Shown here: positions 11,914-15,019 of the stretch, one piece after another | How the letters are laid out: each line of letters starts with the position of its first letter | Numbering within the stretch: the first letter of the stretch is position 1 | NCBI GenBank assembly: GCA_035542855.1 | Contig: DATKKM010000036.1 | Coordinates: 1 to 15,019 of the forward strand | Length of the DNA stretch: 15,019 nt | Source of the DNA: DATKKM01 sp035542855 | GTDB lineage: Bacteria; Chloroflexota; Dehalococcoidia; SM23-28-2; RBG-16-64-32 | Direction of reading: 5' to 3' | Notes under the pieces: generated by a model | Told to the model about the DNA's origin: nothing | Database searches by the model: none | Seen by the model: the letters and a program-made list of their open reading frames with translations, nothing else | Translations under genes and position numbers: made by a program

Positions 11914-13191
11914 CTAGGTACCCGATTCCCAGCTCGTCAGGTAGCGCTGCTGTTCCTCCGTCAGCTCATCGATCCGGATGCCCATTGTTTCCAGCTTCAG
12001 GCGGGCGACTTCCTTGTCGATGTCCGGGGGGACGACGTGCACGTCCACCGGCAGGCGGTTCTCCTGGCGGGCGATATGCTCCACGCAGAGGGCCTGGTTG
12101 GCGAACGACATGTCCATCACGCTGGCGGGGTGACCTTCGGCGGCGGCGAGGTTGATCAGGCGGCCCTCGCCGAGCAGGAACAGCTTGCGGCCGTCCATCA
12201 GCGCGAACTCCTCTACGCTCTCGCGGACGCGGCGGCGGGATTCGCTCATCTCCTGCAGGACGGCGATGTTGATCTCGACGTTGAAGTGGCCGCTGTTAGC
12301 GAGGATGGCGCCGTCCTTCATCGTCGCGAAGTGCTGCCGGTCCAGGACGCCGCTGTCGCCGGTGAGCGTGATGAAGAGATCGCCGATCTTCGCGGCCTCG
12401 TCCATTGGCATCACCTGGTGGCCGTCCATGCACGCCTCGAGGGCGCGCAGCGGGTCGATCTCCGTCACGATCGTCTTGGCGCCGAGGCCGCGGGCGCGCA
12501 TGGCGACGCCCTTGCCGCACCAGCCGTAGCCGGCGACGACGACATTCTTGCCCGCCCAGAGGATGTTGGTGGCGCGGGTGATGCCGTCCAGCGTGCTCTG
12601 GCCGGTGCCGTAGCGGTTGTCGAACATGTGCTTGGTGTAGGCCTCGTTGACGGCGATGATCGGGTAGCCGAGCGCGCCGTCCCGCGCCATCGCCTTCAGG
12701 CGGATGACGCCGGTCGTCGTCTCCTCCGTGCCGCCGATGATCTGGGGCAGGACTTCGCGCCGCTCCTTGTGCAGTACGGCGACGAGGTCGGCGCCGTCGT
12801 CCATCGTCACCTGGGGGTTGCCCTTCAGCGCCGAGTGGATGTGCTGGTAGTACGTGGCGTCGTCCTCGCCGCGGATGGCGAAGACGGGGATGCCGTAGCG
12901 GGCCACCAGGGCGGCCGCCACGTCATCCTGGGTGGACAGCGGGTTGCTGGCACAAAGCGCTACGTCAGCGCCGCCGGCCCGGAGCGCGAGCATCAGGTTC
13001 GCCGTCTCCGTGGTGACGTGGAGACAGGCCGCCGCGCGCAGGCCTTTGAGCGGTTTCTCGCGCTCGAAGTGCTCCTTGATCATGCGGATGACGGGCATCT
13101 CACGCGCCGCCCATTCGATGCGGTTGACGCCCTCCTCCGCCAGGCCCAGGTCCTTGACGTCGTGCTCAATCGTGGGTGTTGGGTTGGCCAT
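11914..13191 (-). CDS. ahcY: Adenosylhomocysteinase (S-adenosylhomocysteine hydrolase)
   Basis: AhcY splits S-adenosylhomocysteine, the product of methyltransferases, into adenosine and homocysteine using bound NAD, and so keeps the methyl cycle running. The 425-residue protein shows CLHVTTETANL (56-66), then ASNPLSTQDDVAAAL, then YGTGQSTLDGI, then the NAD-binding GYGWCGKGVAMRARGLGA, and late AEGHPASVMDMSFANQ. The substrate loop is H58-x-T60-x-E62, the thermophile/archaeal-type variant of the common HxTxQ. It ends at SWESGT without the KPDHYRY tail of the longer bacterial and eukaryotic enzymes. The start is ATG at 13191, since AAGGAG lies five bases ahead; a longer opening upstream is rejected because it runs inside the DUF1028 gene. 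The ATG overlaps the DUF1028 stop (TAATG), which couples the two. Confidence 0.95.
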   Translation of the reverse strand: MANPTPTIEHDVKDLGLAEEGVNRIEWAAREMPVIRMIKEHFEREKPLKGLRAAACLHVTTETANLMLALRAGGADVALCASNPLSTQDDVAAALVARYGIPVFAIRGEDDATYYQHIHSALKGNPQVTMDDGADLVAVLHKERREVLPQIIGGTEETTTGVIRLKAMARDGALGYPIIAVNEAYTKHMFDNRYGTGQSTLDGITRATNILWAGKNVVVAGYGWCGKGVAMRARGLGAKTIVTEIDPLRALEACMDGHQVMPMDEAAKIGDLFITLTGDSGVLDRQHFATMKDGAILANSGHFNVEINIAVLQEMSESRRRVRESVEEFALMDGRKLFLLGEGRLINLAAAEGHPASVMDMSFANQALCVEHIARQENRLPVDVHVVPPDIDKEVARLKLETMGIRIDELTEEQQRYLTSWESGT

Positions 13192-13928
13192 TAGCTCTCC
13201 TTCGCCGCCTGCGCGGCCTGCTTCTCGTCCAGGTCTCGTTCGATTATGTCTCTCACTTGCAGGACAGCGTCCCACTGCGGGGTGAAGTCGTCGCGGCGTG
13301 GGGCAGCCATTGCATAGGGCAGCTGTTCTGTCCTGAACACTTCCAGCACACGCCTCAGCTCCGACACCGGGTTCGCGTGGTCGTCCACGCGCAGGTCACA
13401 CAGCGCGTACTCTTCCCCCGCCAGCACCTGTATGCCGGCCCCCTGCCGTCCGCGCCGGTCGCCGCCTGCTTCCTGGCCCGCTTCCAGGGCCAGCATCAGG
13501 CGCTCGTACAATGGCTCGCCGCGACTCCGCTCAAAGGCGGACGCCATAGCTTTGACCACGCCTTCGCTAACGAGGATGTTGCCCAGGCAGACGTAGCCTG
13601 GTCCCATCAGGTGCCCGGCCCATGGGATGCATTTTCCCCCGGTGTAAGCGGCGACGCGCCCCTCGTGGTCAACAACGCCGACCTGCCGCAGGTCTCGCCC
13701 CGCATCGCTGGCGATGACACGCTCCACGACACGCTCGGGCGGCAATCCGTCCTCAACTAGCCGCAGCCCGTCGATCGCCAGGTACCGGTTCGCGAACGCC
13801 TGGCTCGCGATTACGCCGACACCCAGCTTCATGCACTGACCCGTGGCGCCGGCGGCCAGCGCCTTGCTCGCAGTCGCCATGCCCAGCCAGCCGCTCTGCG
13901 AGTCGCGTGCGACAATCGAGAACGTCAC
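13191..13928 (-). CDS. DUF1028 family protein, second copy of a tandem pair
   Basis: A 245-residue member of DUF1028, an uncharacterised family that I recall as placed among the Ntn-hydrolase folds. The family opening MTFSIVARD would leave Thr2 as a possible N-terminal nucleophile once Met is removed; this is inference. Other family landmarks are GVGVIASQAF (36-45), VVDHEGRVAAYTG (85-97), CIPWAGH (100-106), CLGNIL (114-119), LEAGQEAGGDRRGRQ (148-162) and LRVDDH (179-184). It is 76% identical to the upstream copy without gaps (59 differences in 245). Changes are densest at residues 17-34 and 201-207. The GTG start overlaps the previous copy's stop (TAGTG), and its final codons AAG-GAG hold the ribosome-binding site of ahcY. 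No signal peptide or membrane segment is visible, so it should be cytoplasmic. Confidence 0.88.
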   Translation of the reverse strand: MTFSIVARDSQSGWLGMATASKALAAGATGQCMKLGVGVIASQAFANRYLAIDGLRLVEDGLPPERVVERVIASDAGRDLRQVGVVDHEGRVAAYTGGKCIPWAGHLMGPGYVCLGNILVSEGVVKAMASAFERSRGEPLYERLMLALEAGQEAGGDRRGRQGAGIQVLAGEEYALCDLRVDDHANPVSELRRVLEVFRTEQLPYAMAAPRRDDFTPQWDAVLQVRDIIERDLDEKQAAQAAKES

Positions 13929-14665
13929 TAGCTCTCCTTCGCCGCGTGCGCGGCCTGCTTCTCGTCCAGGTCTCGTTCGATTATGTCTCGTACCTGCAGG
14001 ACGGCGTCCCAGTGCGGCGTGAAGTCGTCGCGGCGGGGATTCGCCTGCAGGAAAGGTACCTCTTCCGCCTTGTACACTTCCAGCACGCGGCGCAGCTCAG
14101 GCACTGGATCGGGGTGATCGTCGACGCGGATGTCGCACCACGGATATTCTTCACCGGCGATGACGCGGATGCCGGCCGCCTGCCGGCCGCGGCGGTCGCC
14201 GCCGGCCTCCTGCCCCGCCTCCAGCGCCTGCATCAGGCGCTCGTAGAGTGGCTCGCCGGCGCTGCGCTCATAGGCGGCGGCCATGGCCTTCGGGACCTCT
14301 TCCCCAACGAGGATGTTGCCCAGGCAGACGTAGCCACCGCCCAGGATGTGCCCGGCCCAGGGGATGCATCGCTCCCCGGTGTGAGCGGCGACCCGCCCCT
14401 CGTGGTCGACGATGGCGAGCTGGCGCAAATCGCGGCCGGGGTCGCCTTCGATGACGCGCTCGACGACGCGCTCGGCGGGCAGGCCGTCGGCGAGCAGGCG
14501 CAGGCCGTCGATGCCGAGGTAGGGGTTTGAGAATGCCTGGCTGGCGATGGCGCCAACGCCGAGCTGGATGAAGGGGACGATGCCGCCGGCGCTCAACGCC
14601 TTGCTGGACGTGCCGACACCGAGCCAGCCGGTCTGCGCATCCCGCGCGACGATCGAGAACGTCAT
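13928..14665 (-). CDS. DUF1028 family protein, first copy of a tandem pair
   Basis: A 245-residue DUF1028 protein, the upstream copy and, from memory of the family, the more conventional one. It keeps the VPFIQLGVGAIASQAF-type segment (30-45) that is usual in the family, whereas the second copy has TGQCMKLG there. The opening MTFSIVARD, HTGERCIPWAGH (95-106), CLGNILVG (114-121), AGGDRRGRQ (154-162) and IRVDDHPDPV (179-188) are all present. The ATG at 14665 overlaps the stop of the DJ-1/PfpI gene by four bases (ATGA) and is preceded by GAGGTG. The final AAG-GAG-AGC codons double as the Shine-Dalgarno site for the second copy. The function is unknown; its place before ahcY and metK suggests a link to methyl-cycle or amino-acid metabolism, which is inference. 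Confidence 0.88.
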   Translation of the reverse strand: MTFSIVARDAQTGWLGVGTSSKALSAGGIVPFIQLGVGAIASQAFSNPYLGIDGLRLLADGLPAERVVERVIEGDPGRDLRQLAIVDHEGRVAAHTGERCIPWAGHILGGGYVCLGNILVGEEVPKAMAAAYERSAGEPLYERLMQALEAGQEAGGDRRGRQAAGIRVIAGEEYPWCDIRVDDHPDPVPELRRVLEVYKAEEVPFLQANPRRDDFTPHWDAVLQVRDIIERDLDEKQAAHAAKES

Positions 14666-15019
14666 GCCGGCACCTCATCGAAGACGGGCGGCCTGGGGTA
14701 GTACTCCATCATGTGCTGGACGTTTTTCGCAGTCTGCGGACCGCGCAGGAGGCTGATCAGGTAAAGCGCCATGTCGATCCCGGCCGAGACTCCGGCCGCC
14801 GAGATCACGTTGCCGTCATGCACCCAACGCTCATCGTCGACGACGGTGGTGCCGCCGCCGAGGCCGCGCAGGGTGTCGAGCGCGCTCCAGTGGGTGGTGG
14901 CGCGGCGGCCGTTGAGGAAACCGGCCTTGTGCAGGACGAGCGCACCGGTGCAGACGGAGGTGACGTACTGGCAGCGGGCGCCCTGCTGCTGCACGAAAGC
15001 GATGTGCTTCGGGTTGTCC
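14662..15019 (-). CDS. DJ-1/PfpI family protein, C-terminal part (cut by window edge)
   Basis: The last 118 codons of a DJ-1/PfpI (glutamine amidotransferase class I-like) protein. TSVCTGALVL holds the nucleophile-elbow cysteine (residue 23 of the visible part), GRRATTHW follows, and AAGVSAGIDMAL closes the domain. The YYPRPPVFDE ending resembles isonitrile hydratase (InhA) and related proteins rather than AraC-type regulators, since no helix-turn-helix follows. The frame stays open to the window edge, so the N-terminal half and the start lie outside. Its stop overlaps the start of the first DUF1028 gene (ATGA), which makes it the first visible member of the DUF1028-ahcY operon. The exact substrate cannot be told from this part. 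Confidence 0.87.
   Translation of the reverse strand, partial: DNPKHIAFVQQQGARCQYVTSVCTGALVLHKAGFLNGRRATTHWSALDTLRGLGGGTTVVDDERWVHDGNVISAAGVSAGIDMALYLISLLRGPQTAKNVQHMMEYYPRPPVFDEVPA

Larger units (their letters stand above)
13191..14665 (-). repeat. Tandem duplication of the DUF1028 gene (period 737 bases)
   Basis: The two genes are the same length (738 bases including stop) and share one base, giving an exact 737-base period. The proteins align without a gap at 76% identity. The 3' ends, including the sequence GAAGGAGAGCTA that carries the stop and the next gene's ribosome-binding site, are almost identical. This points to duplication in place followed by divergence. Confidence 0.85.

Noticed and set aside
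13192..13275. Longer N-terminus for AhcY beginning at 13275
   Set aside because: The extension lies inside the DUF1028 gene in another frame, and a strong AAGGAG lies directly before the ATG at 13191, where the family-like sequence begins.

Overview
The window is GC-rich chromosomal DNA carrying sixteen genes I can support, two of them cut by the window edges, plus one gene fragment. I see no rRNA, tRNA or CRISPR array and no transposase. Gene content suggests a Chloroflexota bacterium, perhaps Dehalococcoidia-like. The pointers are a UspA gene coupled to a split pair of TrkA/RCK proteins, a bifunctional phosphoglucose/phosphomannose isomerase, citramalate synthase, a thermophile-type S-adenosylhomocysteinase and DUF1028 proteins. 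This placement is inference; an actinobacterial or other high-GC relative is not excluded.

Left part (1-4203). The minus-strand start of pdxS (vitamin B6 synthesis) has a good promoter and Shine-Dalgarno site. Opposite it on the plus strand is a small metallophosphoesterase. A separate plus-strand operon with its own TATAAT promoter then runs UspA, TrkA-N protein, TrkA with RCK_C, prephenate dehydratase (pheA) and an Fpg/MutM-type DNA glycosylase, with junctions of a few bases or overlapping.

Middle (4204-9651). A strong inverted repeat separates the plus-strand operon from a convergent minus-strand series. Read in transcription order (right to left), that series is phosphomannomutase/phosphoglucomutase, bifunctional PGI/PMI (4-base overlap), a terminator hairpin, citramalate synthase, a CvpA-family membrane protein and an HNH endonuclease with its own extended -10 promoter.

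Right part (9652-15019), all minus strand. In transcription order it holds a DJ-1/PfpI-family protein (cut by the window edge), two tandem DUF1028 proteins (76% identical, ungapped), S-adenosylhomocysteinase (ahcY), a short inserted element, SAM synthetase (metK), an NDP-sugar nucleotidyltransferase, and then a REP-like palindrome before the phosphomannomutase. Neighbours from DJ-1 to ahcY overlap by 1-4 bases, so this looks like a translationally coupled activated-methyl-cycle operon with three uncharacterised or loosely characterised partners. The nucleotidyltransferase, phosphomannomutase and PGI/PMI could together turn fructose-6-phosphate into an NDP-hexose.

The most unusual piece is the 256-base ahcY-metK spacer. 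It holds the 55-residue C-terminal half of a four-helix-bundle (S23/IVS-type) protein, flanked by inverted arrays of a 7-base repeat (GRTTRGA). I read this as the decayed remnant of a small mobile or repeat-propagating element lodged inside an essential operon.
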